A stretch of DNA of 27,522 bases from Sperchopsis tessellata (taxonomy: Eukaryota > Arthropoda > Insecta > Coleoptera > Hydrophilidae). Made by a program: the position numbers and the translations under genes. Below are positions 1-10,199 of this stretch, piece after piece. Location: the NCBI GenBank assembly GCA_033557685.1, contig JAWQRN010000648.1, forward strand, positions 1 through 27,522, written 5' to 3'. Numbering within the stretch: position 1 is the stretch's first letter; every line of letters begins with the position of its first letter. The notes under the pieces are model-generated. The model saw only the letters and a program-made list of their open reading frames with translations. It searched no databases and was not told where the DNA came from.

Positions 1-3000
1 CGAAAACCCAAAATAAAACACAAAAATTAAACCTGAATTAGTATGTAATTGTTGAAAATAATAAACCAAAAGCCAATGGGAACAACTATTATTGAAACAA
101 GAAGACACATGAAAGACCAATCACTATTATGCAAATATCAAAACAGATTGATCGTGAGAATACAACCACGAAATGGTACAAAAGGTCGAACATCAGAAAA
201 GTAAAAATACGAATAAAGAAAAATTTGAAAAACGGAAGGAAATTATATAGAAATAACATCAGGAACTGCAGGCGTACGAACGACAGATACAAAATGGAAC
301 TGATCGTTGGAAGATACTGTACATTGCGACTGAAGAGAGCAAATCACAGAAGACATCACAGCGGAAACTTATTCGTCCGACCTTCTGTTAAGATATTGGG
401 GATTAATTATTTCCATATTTTTAAGTAAATTTATACGAAAACCAGACGAGCAAAAATGGAGTGTACGGAGATAGGTATCGACATCGAAAATATGACTGTT
501 AAACCGAAAATGTTTACCAAACACAGATCTATCATTGATGGAACCTATACGAAAGCTTCTGCCACACTGACCGACATACCAAGATGTACAGTCAGAACTA
601 GAAAGAATATATATAGATATAGAATCTGACTTGCTAAAGGTTGGGAGTGGATATTTTTTACGACGAACGACTTATTTAAGTTAACTCCAGATTTAAAAGA
701 AAATAAATACAAAGGGCAAATTTAAACTATTTCTAATATAAAACCCCAAACCACCACACCTTGTTATTCTTGGTGCATGAAACAGTACATATCTGGATAT
801 AGAGATTAGACTCTTATCTAAACCCAGGTCCTACAAAATTTCAGTGATTCCCATCATATCTAACTCATAACTTTCCTTCCAGTAGCTAATATCTAATATC
901 TATCTGGAAATCTGGGAGCTGACCAAACATTTAGTTATGAAAAGTTGAAAGACATGACTTAATTGATAACAATGGACAATTTAAATATCATTTTTGAAAA
1001 TTTAACCGGAAATATGTATAATTGCAATTATAAGCATCTCAGTTTAAATGTAATCGTTGAAATGTGATTTGTTTAAAATTTGGTTTATTTTTAAACATAG
1101 GTACATCAGAACTATAATATCTGTAACTTAAAATTTGTAACGCAGCTGCAATCGATACTATTATATGTGAGGTTTTACATGTGTAAAACAGACATAATCT
1201 AAAATATAACGTGATATAAATGAGAGACAAACGCAACGTATAGAGAGCATCACACGTCTACTACGTGGAATATTAGACCAGCAGCCGTGATACGTGCTTT
1301 ATAATTATTTACTGCTTTGTCTTATACACATACAAATACCTAATGCCTAACGCTTAATAATTTAAGAAAAGAACAAAGAAGGATTAGTTTATTTTAATCA
1401 CATTAACTATTTTTATCTACATCTTGGAGCCATGTATTTGTTAGTTATAAAGCAAAGTATGTACTCACTTAAATAAAATATTAATTTTTGTGAATAATTT
1501 TTGACACATTGTTTTAAGTTATATGATTTATTTAATTATGGAAATATATACTATACGATTTAAATGTGTACAAAAGAGAGGGTCAACAATACTGTGAACG
1601 AACAAAGATATAAGCAAACGCTGGTGATTGTTAGTAATGTAAGGAAAAATACCGAAATAACTTATAATCTCGATCTATCGGGAAACCGGAATTTTTCTCC
1701 CCTAAAATAATTAATATATTAAAATATTCGTAAATTGAGCACATGTTCCATTAAATTAGGTAAAGCTACACATTAGTTGAATATTTTATAATAGTACTTA
1801 TTTACTGAACTCATTCTCATGAATAGTTTACTCAATTAAAATGTATGGTTATGAAATTGATAAAATCTGAATAATTACTATAATAAACAAGAATTTTATG
1901 TAATAAATTTCATATCGGGCAAATAGTTTTGATGTGAAAATAGTAATCAAAAAGATATTATTCCCCTACACACTAAATAAGTATAATAGCAGATCACCAT
2001 ATAACCGGATAATCTTTCCCTATATGGGACCTCGGTCCCGGGCTAGAGGGAGTATACTTCAGTAAACAAAAACATTGGATCAGCACATTAACACGTAGAT
2101 CATATTTCTTGTTGATGCGTTAAAGTCAATTTCACAGAAAATATTATACATTTCCTAATTGCCTTAAAGGTGCATAAATTATCAGTATAACCACCCAATT
2201 ATACTTTGAAAAATATGATCGCTATACAAATTATACTGTAATGCTTTTACAGGTTCACAAATAGCAGTTCAACTAGTTTAAAATGTATTTATTATAAAGT
2301 GTTTAGTTTACATTAACAGAATGATAAATTATATAACTATATAATAATGGTTATACTGCTGTCCACTGGCCAGGTAATTCCCTTTATATTTGTGGAAGGG
2401 TAGTCTGGAGTCCTTTGGTGCCTTCTCGACTTTTCTGGAGCTGACGAGATGACTAGATTATTTTGGTCGCTCATTAGCATACATATTTTTTACAGTAACT
2501 TTTTCTAGATTGATGCAATGAATGTCACTACATGTCGCTTCCGTTAAATCTGCCGTATAGAAGCAAAACTATAAACTAACCGTAGCGTTTAGTAATAAGT
2601 ATATTTCTTTTCAACCTTTTCCTTCCTTATTTTATTCTAATAATCAGATTAATATAGTTAAAAATATATTAAATTTAGGACCAAAACATATGCAGTGACT
2701 AGGTTGAGTTTATTATTGCAAAATATATTAACATCCGGTCTAATTGTTATAATTTTCAAGCGTATATCATCTGCATCTACACTATTTTATATTCTTCTTA
2801 TTTCAGTATGCAGACAGAAAGGTTTTTCACAGATATAAGTTAATGCAAAGAGTATCACGTGTTTATTACCTTAAAAATTTTAAAGCCAAAAATAGCAACA
2901 TAAGAAATATATTTGGAATCTATTGATTTATCGATGTTTTTTTTATTGGCATTTGTGAGGTATCACTGGCCACAACAAAAGATTTTGATTAAAAAAAAAA

Positions 3001-3060
3001 TTGTGTGACTTGTTTTTTTTTGTAAATCCGATAAATTATATAATATATAATTTTTTTGAG
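1..3060. other. AT-rich DNA, no recognised gene
   Basis: No reading frame here resembles a protein family I know. The longest open stretch is a lysine- and arginine-rich 99-codon frame at 129-428 (+). Its composition is what A-rich DNA gives by chance, and it lacks any motif I recognise. A short slightly GC-richer patch at about 2355-2480 and a GC-rich palindrome at 2017-2051 stand out from the surroundings. The stretch could be intergenic, intronic, or old repeat sequence too decayed to read. Confidence 0.5.
2017..2051. repeat. GC-rich imperfect hairpin
   Basis: GGGACC at 2026-2031 and GGTCCC at 2034-2039 form a perfect 6-base inverted repeat around a 2-base loop. TCCCT (2017-2021) and AGGGA (2047-2051) form an outer arm. 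It is conspicuous in very AT-rich sequence. No function is implied; it may be the remnant of a small palindromic element. Confidence 0.4.
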
Positions 3061-3066
3061 CATTGA

Positions 3067-3662
3067 TTGACTAAAGTAATAGTATTTCTCAAAACGCCGG
3101 TGAACCCAGACATAGCGGTCAATGACTCCACGGTGGAACATGTGTCCAATTTTGGATATCTTGGAGCATTAGTGAATCAGCATTGTGACGTGACAAGAGA
3201 AATAAGATCGAGAATTGAACAAGCCAGGAAAACATTTGTTATCATGCGAAATTTCTTTATAAGACCTGACTTAATACTGAAAACAGAGACTCGTGTGCTA
3301 TGATGCTACGTATTTCCCGTACTGGTGTACGGATGTGAAAGCTGGACCCGAAACCCCTCCATGGAAAAAAATCGAAGCTATCGAAATGTATATGTACTGA
3401 CGGATGCTTAAAATACTATGGAGACAAGGAATAACTAACGTGGATTTACTTACATGAATAAGCAGAAAGAGGTATTGACTAAAATAATGAAAAGAAAAAC
3501 AGAATATCTGGGGTATGTCATGAGAGGGAGCCGATGCAAACTTCTTTGAATCATTATTGAAGGAGATCGGAGGGTAAGCGCGAGACGTCTTGGTTGAGGG
3601 ACCTACATCGCTGGTTCGGATGCACATCAATTGAGATTTTCCGCCCAGCAGAATATCGTGTA
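3067..3662 (+). pseudogene. RTE-like LINE reverse transcriptase, C-terminal fragment
   Basis: This is the 3' end of a non-LTR retrotransposon ORF, the region after the RT catalytic core. The first frame (3067-3303) reads TKVIVFLKTP, then HVSNFGYLGALVNQ and EIRSRIEQARKTFVIMRN, which is the block that follows the RT palm in RTE/BovB-type LINEs. After a stop at 3301 the signal continues in shifted frames: CYVFPVLVYGCESWT (about 3304-3347), then KREVLTKIMKRKTEYLGYVMRGSRCKLL (about 3460-3545), matching the family's 'K..R.L.YLGH.MRG..Y.LL' block, and finally a W-x-G-C-T-S-I-E-like end near 3640. Several frameshifts and stops are needed, so it is dead. The start is not a true start: the copy is 5' truncated, with A/T-rich DNA upstream. 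It lies next to a hAT fragment on the other strand. RTE is the best clade; a related LINE clade is possible. Confidence 0.8.
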
Positions 3663-3679
3663 AATAAAAAAGGACGTCA

Positions 3680-4290
3680 ATATTTCATTGTTGCATCCCT
3701 TTATGTCATGATTTGACATCTCGCCATTTTGTCATTACTCTTACATACATTTTTCAATCTTGAAGAGAATTAGTTCACGAAAAATATATTTACAAGATAT
3801 GCCATTTTTTGAATCCAATTCACATTGATAAATTTATAAGCCAATTTGTGTGCTAAATCAACTAAAAATTATTACTTATTTTTGTAATTCACAAAATCTT
3901 GTCAAAAGATTTCCACTAGTCAACCATCGGATTTCCAAAACAACTTCTCATATTTATAATCTTAATTTGAATAAATTGATACATTTCGAATAACAATTAA
4001 TACCAGATTTCAGCTCCCCCTGCCGAAGAAGGCCATTCCTAACGTGAGGATTTTTATGTTGTATACATGACACTATGCCAAATATTGCCTTGACTATATC
4101 GATGTATACACCGCTACATAAGTATTGCTTTTCCAGAGAAGAATCAACAATTGAAAAATAATCTTCACTTGCTATTGTTTTGTTGAGTGGAGCTTTACAA
4201 ACAAGCATATCTCTTAAGCAGCCATTTCATCAATGTGTCATACAAAATAGTATTCGTCCAATTGAGTGGAAAGAGATGCATAACCTTCGC
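3680..4290 (-). pseudogene. hAT transposase fragment, ZBED5/SCAND3-like
   Basis: Read on the minus strand from about 4290 downward, degenerate frames follow the central part of ZBED5/SCAND3-type hAT transposases in the correct order. They are: a QLDE block near 4255; DMLVCKAPL (about 4180-4208); the catalytic-region block YLCSGVYIDIVKAIFG followed by QHKNPHVRNGLLRQGEL (about 4010-4125), where the family has C.GVCTDGA.AM.G and HCxLHRxxL; EIRWLTSGNLLTRFCEL (about 3900-3950); and NWIQKMAYLVNIFF followed by SNDKMARCQIM (about 3710-3825). The usual TDGA is IDIV and the His of HCxLHR is gone, so the copy cannot be active. Both transposase ends are missing and I see no terminal inverted repeats. It ends beside the RTE fragment at 3662 and begins just before the Penelope fragment at 4490. 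Confidence 0.68.
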
Positions 4291-4489
4291 TAGAAACGTC
4301 AAACGTCGCTTTCTTAAGCAATGTAGAGAGGATAACATTCTGCCCAGAAAATAATCCACAACGTCTGTATTTCAGTTGTGAAAGAAAATATTAGCTTCTC
4401 TTGTCATTAACTGGAAATCTGCGAATCCGATTTGTTTAGGTGGCATATCTACATTTCTAGTATAATGAGTGAGAAAGATTGTGATAAAT

Positions 4490-4958
4490 TTGATCATTGA
4501 TACTACTTTCGTGCAGACTGAAGGGACCTTTGAAATTTTATACGAAAAATTTTAATAGTCTCTACAAATATCAGTCTAACTCTAAATATTTGCCGAAAAT
4601 AAACAATTTGGTAAAATATCTGTTGTTTCATACCCTCACACCTGAAGAGTCTGCTGTCCTTTCAAAAAGATCACACTTTGCGTAACCAACAAAACGTGAT
4701 CTTCTTGAAGCCATAATTTTTAATGCTAAAAGCGCCATTCGAAGTTTGCCACCGCGATTACCGCATAAGATTCAACATGAAACTGTTCTTGTTTTGTTGT
4801 AAACCGTGCCTTTTTAATTTGATTAACGGTGAGCTAAATGCCCTCAGAGAACTCAAACGTAATGAGTCTATTTTCGTCATGTCGGCAAATAACTGCAACA
4901 CTACAATTGTAATAGATAGTCAGATGTACGATTTCAAAATTTTAGAATTTCTGCACGA

Positions 4959-4961
<3 letters not shown>
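4490..4961 (+). pseudogene. Penelope-like element, N-terminal domain fragment
   Basis: The translation follows the region upstream of the RT core in Penelope-like retroelements. INNLVKYLLFHTLTPEESAVLSK then RSHFA (4590-4685) corresponds to the 'L...T.LT..E..VLSKGLNFA' block. A frameshift leads to AKSAIRSLPPRLPHKIQHE (about 4726-4785), and the next frame gives ALRELKRNESIFVMSANN then TTIVIDSQMYDFKILEFLHD (about 4836-4960), corresponding to the PLE block 'AL..L..D..I.I.PADKG.ATVVMD...Y..KI..LL.D..Y'. PADKG is replaced by SANNC. The copy stops exactly where a (TA)n tract begins, and no RT core or GIY-YIG domain follows. It may belong to the same family as the copies at 15385-17370, but the segments do not overlap, so this cannot be tested here. 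Confidence 0.78.

Positions 4962-5008
<47 letters not shown>
4962..5008. repeat. (TA)n microsatellite, 47 bases
   Basis: An uninterrupted alternating TA tract directly follows the last readable Penelope codons (…HDTIY) and is followed by ordinary sequence starting TGTTGCCG. It either expanded from a TA-rich point in the element or marks its broken end. A second tract of similar length lies inside the Jockey-like copy at 19306-19349. Confidence 0.97.
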
Positions 5009-5012
<4 letters not shown>

Positions 5013-5039
5013 CCGTTATTTGCCGTTATATAGTTAAAA

Positions 5040-6845
5040 ATTATTTTTGCTAGTACAAACTCTGTGATAAAAGTTAAACATTAATTGTGGGCACTCTCTG
5101 GCATAATAATAAAATGGATTTCAATTTTGCGTATGAATGAGGTATCAAATGCCATATAGAGCTATTTCGCAGTACCACTGCTTATCAGTACGGCTAGATA
5201 ATTTTCTGGGAAAATAAGAAGGCACACGAGCTAAGACCTTATCATGTAGGAAAATAATTGTATGACAAATTTCATTTTCCTTACCAAAGGAACAAGAGAC
5301 CTGATAAACTCCTTCGCTTGGCAAATCGATGACATCTTTTGAAGAATGGAGAGCTTACGAAATCAGTTGGATTGTGAGTGTTTGAGGAATCTTTCACACT
5401 AGCGCTTAAAAGAAAGTTTAAGCTATTTGAAATACGATCACTTAAATTGATTTCGGTTCTATTTGAATTTAATACAAATTAGGAATACAAGAAAAGTGTA
5501 TTCGGTTTGTAGATGTTCGTGCAGAAAGATGTAAAAACATGGTGAGTTATAAGGTTTGAAGGATGGGAGTAAACAGGAACTTTTAACTAACACCGGCTTT
5601 AACAACAAATAGTTAACTTATAAACCACTAAATATTGAGTTGAGAAACGATCACTTATTTGTTATCGATATGTAAAAAAGTGTTTTCTTTGTTCTATTTA
5701 AATTCGTTTTAATTTCGTTTAAATACTCAATATGTCTTTCTTTTAAAGTTTTTTTTTAATTTTACAGGATTTAATAAACTCTTATGCATCACTCAACACA
5801 AAATCCATGATAGTGCAAAAAAAGCAAATTTTAGATATTTTCCTTAAGGGATTTCGTCTTTTTCATCCGAATTAACAGACATTTTTTAGTACGCTGATTG
5901 TTTGATGATTTTTTAGTTTCTCATACAGAGGCATAAAATTGATTTCGCAGGAAAGTGATACCGATGCATAAAATAAATTCTGCAAAACCGGAGAACTTCT
6001 TAGAGGTCAGGTCGAAGACATCTGACCTATGTACTATTCTGTATATATTTAGGTCATGTATTCATATATCAAAGCACTTACATGAACCCACCTCATTTTC
6101 TGTTTCTAAACTACAATATTGCATGAACGTAATGCACTGTAAGTTTACAATTACAATCGATCTTATCATTAGCAACAATCCTGTGTGCTTTCGAAGTTAG
6201 GCCTTGTGAATTTGTTAACATCATGTTCTAGTTCTGAACTTTGCTGATAGGATTTCGCATTCAGAGCTTTAAGAATGCGTATATATCTAACCACGTATGA
6301 CGCGGCTGGAACGGATTTGCATAAATTTCAATTTTCCATTGTGGTGTGAGCACTACCGAATTGCGTCGACCTGACATTGCATTCAATTTCCTTGTGCGTC
6401 ATCTAGAATTAACGAAATTACGCAGAATAAACCACTCTGTGACCTATATGCTAAACAACCCTTATAAATTGTTTGAAGGCATACTTTTGATGGTTGTAAA
6501 ACAAGAATATATTACATATAAATACACGCATACACATATACTTTATTTAAGTAAATTCTAAAATACATAGAAAAAATGTAAGGTAATATATAATTATATA
6601 TTTATATTGTTTACAAAATTAATGTGATTGTTGAAAATATAATAAAAATGTAAATAATCGTTATGGACTATTATAAAAACTATTTCCGCTCTTCCCTTAT
6701 TCTTGAAATAACTCCTCACCAGAGAAACTCGCTGACAATTGATCAACGACCAAAGGAACACCAAGTTCGCCATCATATATTGTTTTAATATATTACATAA
6801 GTGTTGATCCTAATCAGATTCGTAGGTTTAAATGTTAACAATTAT
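5040..6845. other. AT-rich DNA, no recognised gene
   Basis: Only short frames (81 codons at 5955-6200 and 71 codons at 6346-6561, both +) are open, and neither resembles a known family. I see no RT, transposase or RNA-gene signal in this stretch. Slightly GC-richer text at about 6240-6330 is not explained. Confidence 0.45.
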
Positions 6846-6950
6846 ATGAAGATCCAAAATGAAGTAGCTTATCCGGTGAGAAGGATCAAAATGTTGGTAC
6901 TTATTCGGCTTGAAAGAGAATGTTCAATAGAAGGATCAAAATAGAAGTAA
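6846..6950. repeat. Three spaced copies of a GAAGGATCAAAAT motif
   Basis: The motif appears as gaagatccaaaatgaag (6847), gaaggatcaaaatgttgg (about 6880) and gaaggatcaaaatagaag (about 6932). The first two are about 33 bases apart and the last two about 52. This looks like a decayed short tandem array. No coding meaning is seen. Confidence 0.5.
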
Positions 6951-7230
6951 ATTTCTTATATGCAAACATGAGTAAATCTTTTCGCTTACCTTAATTCCAG
7001 TATCTGCAGGCATGTGTATGTATGGGTCCCAATAACTGCAGAAGTGTGTATGAATGAGTTTTTCTTCTCGTGCTTTATATTACGGACGTATTAGGAATTG
7101 TATATGTGGATAAGATAGGGTGGATTTCAATATTTCTGCATTATTTTATACAAATAATTGTTCATAGAGTACGCATAAAAATATAATTAATTTCGTGTAC
7201 TCGATCTGCAAGACACTTAAAGAAGGTTCA

Positions 7231-7438
7231 ATGAATTTAGATTGTTCAACAGCATGGCCAAATATACGTCTATACTGTGAACTAGTACATATGAACTGTT
7301 TTTTAAGAATATTAAACATACTAATGATAGTTTCATGAATTTGAATTATTCAACAGTGCGTCAAAAATTACGTCACACTGTGAGTTGGAATATGAGAACT
7401 GTTCTTTTTGATAATTTAAGATGAACTATTGTGTTTGA
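7231..7438. repeat. Diverged tandem duplication, period about 104 bases
   Basis: The stretch beginning at 7231 (atgaatttagattgttcaac) is echoed from 7335 (atgaatttgaattattcaac). Matching text continues through ...acgtc.actgtga... and ...gaactgtt.ttttt.... The two units align almost without gaps over roughly 80 bases but have many substitutions, so the duplication is old. It merges at its 3' side into a shorter 27-base array. Confidence 0.6.
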
Positions 7439-7499
7439 GATCTCCAGATGAACTATCATGTTTGAGAACTCTAGATTAACTATATTGGTTGAGAATTTA
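7419..7499. repeat. 27-base tandem repeat, three units
   Basis: Three adjacent 27-base units start at 7419, 7446 and 7473. The first two begin agatgaactat and the third agattaactat, and all share a TTGAGA core. Divergence rises from the first pair to the third unit. Since 27 is a multiple of 3 the array could have coded, but no frame around it is open or recognisable. Confidence 0.75.
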
Positions 7500-8998
7500 A
7501 AGTATACTCTCTGTTTGTTGATTCACGATTACTCCTAACTTCTGTTGTCATAATTTTCTCCTTCTTCTTCCTGTTATAGTGCATTTTGGAATTACCCACA
7601 TTGAAAAGGAGAAGGTCTGTCCCTCATCTGATTGTAGACAATAAGTCTAACAGATGCTGGTATTTCCAGAAATTACGCTTGTGGTACAGTGTGTCCATAT
7701 CACGTTTTGGGGAAAATCCAAGTCATAGGTAAAAGGTTTGACGCACATGCACTTAAATAGTTCTATAAACATTTAGGCAACACAATATGTATACCTAAAG
7801 AGAGGATAATTGAGAATTGGCGTAGACAATAAGAAACAGAGAAAACATAAAAATATAAAGGGATAGGGATGACCTACAGCGCAACTTAATTTTATTTTAA
7901 AGTGGAAATAAAAAAAATAAAATAAAATCCACAATAATTTCATTATAAATATATATTTTCAATATAAACGAATTATATGAAAATCTTTGTTTATATTAGA
8001 TCCGTAAATCAGTACATCAGTAATAAACCTACTTCTATAACATAAATAGTGAGACTTTTGAGTCTTGAAGAAAGTAGAGTGGTGTACTTTCGGTTACTTA
8101 AAATATTATATCCCTTGTCCTCATTATTGCAGAGTGGAGAGAAGCTCCATACAAAGTATAACAGTAATTGAAATTTGTGTTCTTAGTTTAACATTTTATA
8201 AATACGTGTTGATATATATCACATTGTTATGTTATTACTGGAGAGTAACTACGCCACTGAGCTTACTGATTACTATGGCCTTCGCTAGGTTACACCATAT
8301 GCTTCAAAGCGATCGGCCCATCGAATACTCTAAAAAGGTAGCGAAAACACCCACAGATGCCAGTACAATTCACGCCTGTATTAATAAACACCGCTATGAC
8401 AATTTGCGAGCAGTCAAAGTCGGTACTCAGTTACATTTTAATATAATTGAATTAATTTTCATTGTAATTTAATGTAAATTAATCACATTAAAATAAATAC
8501 ATTTTAAACTTGTTGAACTGTTATTTGTGAACCCGTAAAAATATTACAATATTTAAATTTAGGAGGTGAGTTTCACTGAAGGTAGTAACACTTAGTGCCG
8601 GTGGGAGGAATATTCCTGATATCAGTGAGATGACTTTTGTCTGCATGACTGATATGCAGAATTGGTTTTGTGGTAACAAATTATAATTAAATGCTGTGAA
8701 AACTAATTGTACTCATTTCAAGCTAAAACAATATATAGAAACACCTACATTTTTATGGATATCGAATGAACTAATATTAAAACCTGAAACTGAACTAATT
8801 TATATTTTTAACAGGACGTTATTGAAGGCCAAAATGTGGAAAATGTAGCAATGAAATTTTCAACACAGTGAGTTACGCTATAAGGGTGCTATTACAATAA
8901 TTTAGTGAAGAATCGCTAATTTCTGTTTATTATGCTTATTACAGGAAGTCCTGGGAATTATTTTTAGATATTCAATGTTTGATTATATGGAAGAACAT
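7500..8998. other. Mostly AT-rich DNA with one unexplained open frame
   Basis: Nothing in this stretch matches a transposon family or RNA gene that I can recognise. It holds the open frame at 8065-8472, listed separately. A (CTT)n-like pyrimidine run lies near 7560-7575. Confidence 0.4.
8065..8472 (+). other. Open frame of 135 codons, unassigned
   Basis: This is one of the longest uninterrupted frames in the window. It begins at TTG rather than ATG; the first plausible internal ATG with non-random-looking downstream text is at 8275, giving a tail that includes ARLHHMLQSDRPIEYSKK and HACINKHRYDNLRAV. The DNA at 8240-8420 is less AT-rich than its surroundings, which could point to an old exon or a transposon fragment. 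I do not recognise the protein. The first half looks like random translation of AT-rich DNA. A chance open frame remains the most likely explanation. Confidence 0.15.
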
Positions 8999-9041
8999 AA
9001 TCGATGATTGATTATTTGATTAATCGATGATAGATTATTGG
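8999..9041. repeat. ATCGATTAAT-rich cluster, left copy
   Basis: The cluster contains an 18-base word, ATTATTTGATTAATCGAT (9011-9028), which recurs perfectly in the same orientation at 10156-10173. The two clusters bracket about 1.1 kb that includes the SINE. Confidence 0.6.
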
Positions 9042-9712
9042 CTTAAATACTTGATTTCAGTAATAGTAACTGGTGTGAGCCGAGGACCCTTCGTTTATAG
9101 CCGTAAGTCCGTCATATAAAAAATAGGTTTTCAAAACGCGTATGCTAGAAAATGGACACATTAGTTAGTTTACTCGTTTGTATTTTGTGCTTTCATGTTG
9201 GTTAATAAAATTTGTTTAAAAAGGTTTCTTTCAAAAATTGTTGTTTACGCGAATATAAGAAAAACATATTACTCTTAAATATGAATGCTTATGTACTTAC
9301 TGTACATAGGAAGAATTAATCAATACTTTAGAAACTACATTAATGTAATTTAATTTGCTGCACAGTTTATAATTATTACGTTGGTTTTACATGAATTTTT
9401 AATTTATAACTATACTAAAGTTAAAATTTAATTTCACGTGCATCTTTTTCAAGCTATAAACACGTCATAATAACTGTCGCCCATAATAAAAACATTATAT
9501 CGCAAGAATTGCAGTACATTCTAGTTGTTATAATTCAATGAAAATATTATAGTACTGTTATATTTTTAAACAGAATTTATTTTTTGTGGAACAAATAAAC
9601 ACCAATTAATAAAGTAGTATAGTCATAACTGAATTTTTTGCATATAAAAAGTGTATCTAAAAATAATTCGCGCATGTACAAACACTGATTGGATTATCTT
9701 ACTACTTTGACC

Positions 9713-9724
9713 GTCTATACACAG
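9713..9724. repeat. SINE 5' target-site duplication
   Basis: gtctatacacag here matches gtctattcag at 10028-10037 with one substitution and a two-base gap. It lies immediately before the SINE head. Confidence 0.6.
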
Positions 9725-9733
9725 CCGTCACGT

Positions 9734-9744
9734 TAGCTCAATGG
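9734..9744 (+). promoter_or_regulatory. Pol III A box of the SINE
   Basis: TAGCTCAATGG fits the tRNA A-box consensus TRGCNNAGYGG except for one position. Confidence 0.7.
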
Positions 9745-9769
9745 CTAAGTACTAGGCAAATAAGAGTTG

Positions 9770-9781
9770 GGTATCGACTTC
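9770..9781 (+). promoter_or_regulatory. Degenerate Pol III B box of the SINE
   Basis: GGTATCGACTTC resembles the B-box consensus GGTTCGANTCC with an extra base, so this copy's promoter is probably weakened. Confidence 0.55.
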
Positions 9782-10027
9782 GAGACTCAAAGACGGTCAG
9801 CTTTTTGTGTTTAGGGAAAAGTATTTCTGGTACTCGCCTTCCGGGAGAGACTTAAAACTGTGGGTTCCATGTATTTTAGGTAAATGTAGACCCCGTGCCC
9901 ATTAAAGAACCCAATTCCAATTGAAACACTGGATACGGCAAAATTCCTAGGTGTGCGTTCCTAATCCCTGCCGTCGATGATTTGCCATAGTAGTGGAAAT
10001 AGACCGACGTTAAATAAACAAACAACA

Positions 10028-10037
10028 GTCTATTCAG
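10028..10037. repeat. SINE 3' target-site duplication
   Basis: gtctattcag follows the AAACAAACAA tail and matches the 5' flank copy at 9713-9724. Confidence 0.6.
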
Positions 10038-10110
10038 TTAAATAATGCAAAATATGGTATAATTTTTATAAAGTAAGAAAATAAAAAATTAATCAATTTA
10101 AGGTTTTCGT

Positions 10111-10180
10111 ATTAATGGAAATCGATTAATCGAATATTTGATTAATCCGTCATCAATTATTTGATTAATCGATTATTTTC
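10111..10180. repeat. ATCGATTAAT-rich cluster, right copy
   Basis: Overlapping ATCGATTAATCGA-like words, including the 18-base word shared with 9011-9028. It may be low-complexity drift or the same sequence copied on either side of the SINE-bearing stretch. Confidence 0.55.
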
Positions 10181-10199
10181 TCAATAAAATTTTTCGATT

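Larger units (their letters stand above)
9725..10027 (+). mobile_element. tRNA-derived SINE, about 303 bases
   Basis: A short interspersed element that would have been transcribed by RNA polymerase III and moved by a partner LINE. The head carries an A-box-like TAGCTCAATGG (9734-9744) and a degenerate B-box region GGTATCGACTTC (9770-9781), with tRNA-like spacing. A non-tRNA body of about 200 bases follows, noticeably GC-richer than the surroundings, and the element ends in GACGTTAAATAAACAAACAA, a short A-rich repeated tail typical of SINEs. Imperfect duplications (9713-9724 and 10028-10037) flank it directly, which supports a full-length retrotransposed insertion. I cannot say which tRNA gave the head, or which LINE clade the tail matches. 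It inserted between two ATCGATTAAT clusters. Confidence 0.82.

Noticed and set aside
129..428. 99-codon plus-strand frame rich in Lys and Arg
   Set aside because: Composition follows from A-rich DNA; no motif, and it could not be tied to a gag-like or other protein.
3298..3630. 110-codon minus-strand frame
   Set aside because: It is the antisense of the RTE-like C-terminal fragment, which explains the sequence on the plus strand.
6846..7499. CRISPR array
   Set aside because: Units are adjacent or irregularly spaced and diverged, and the genome is eukaryotic.
9725..9800. Functional tRNA gene
   Set aside because: The B box is degenerate, no cloverleaf acceptor pairing was found, and a SINE body and tail follow.
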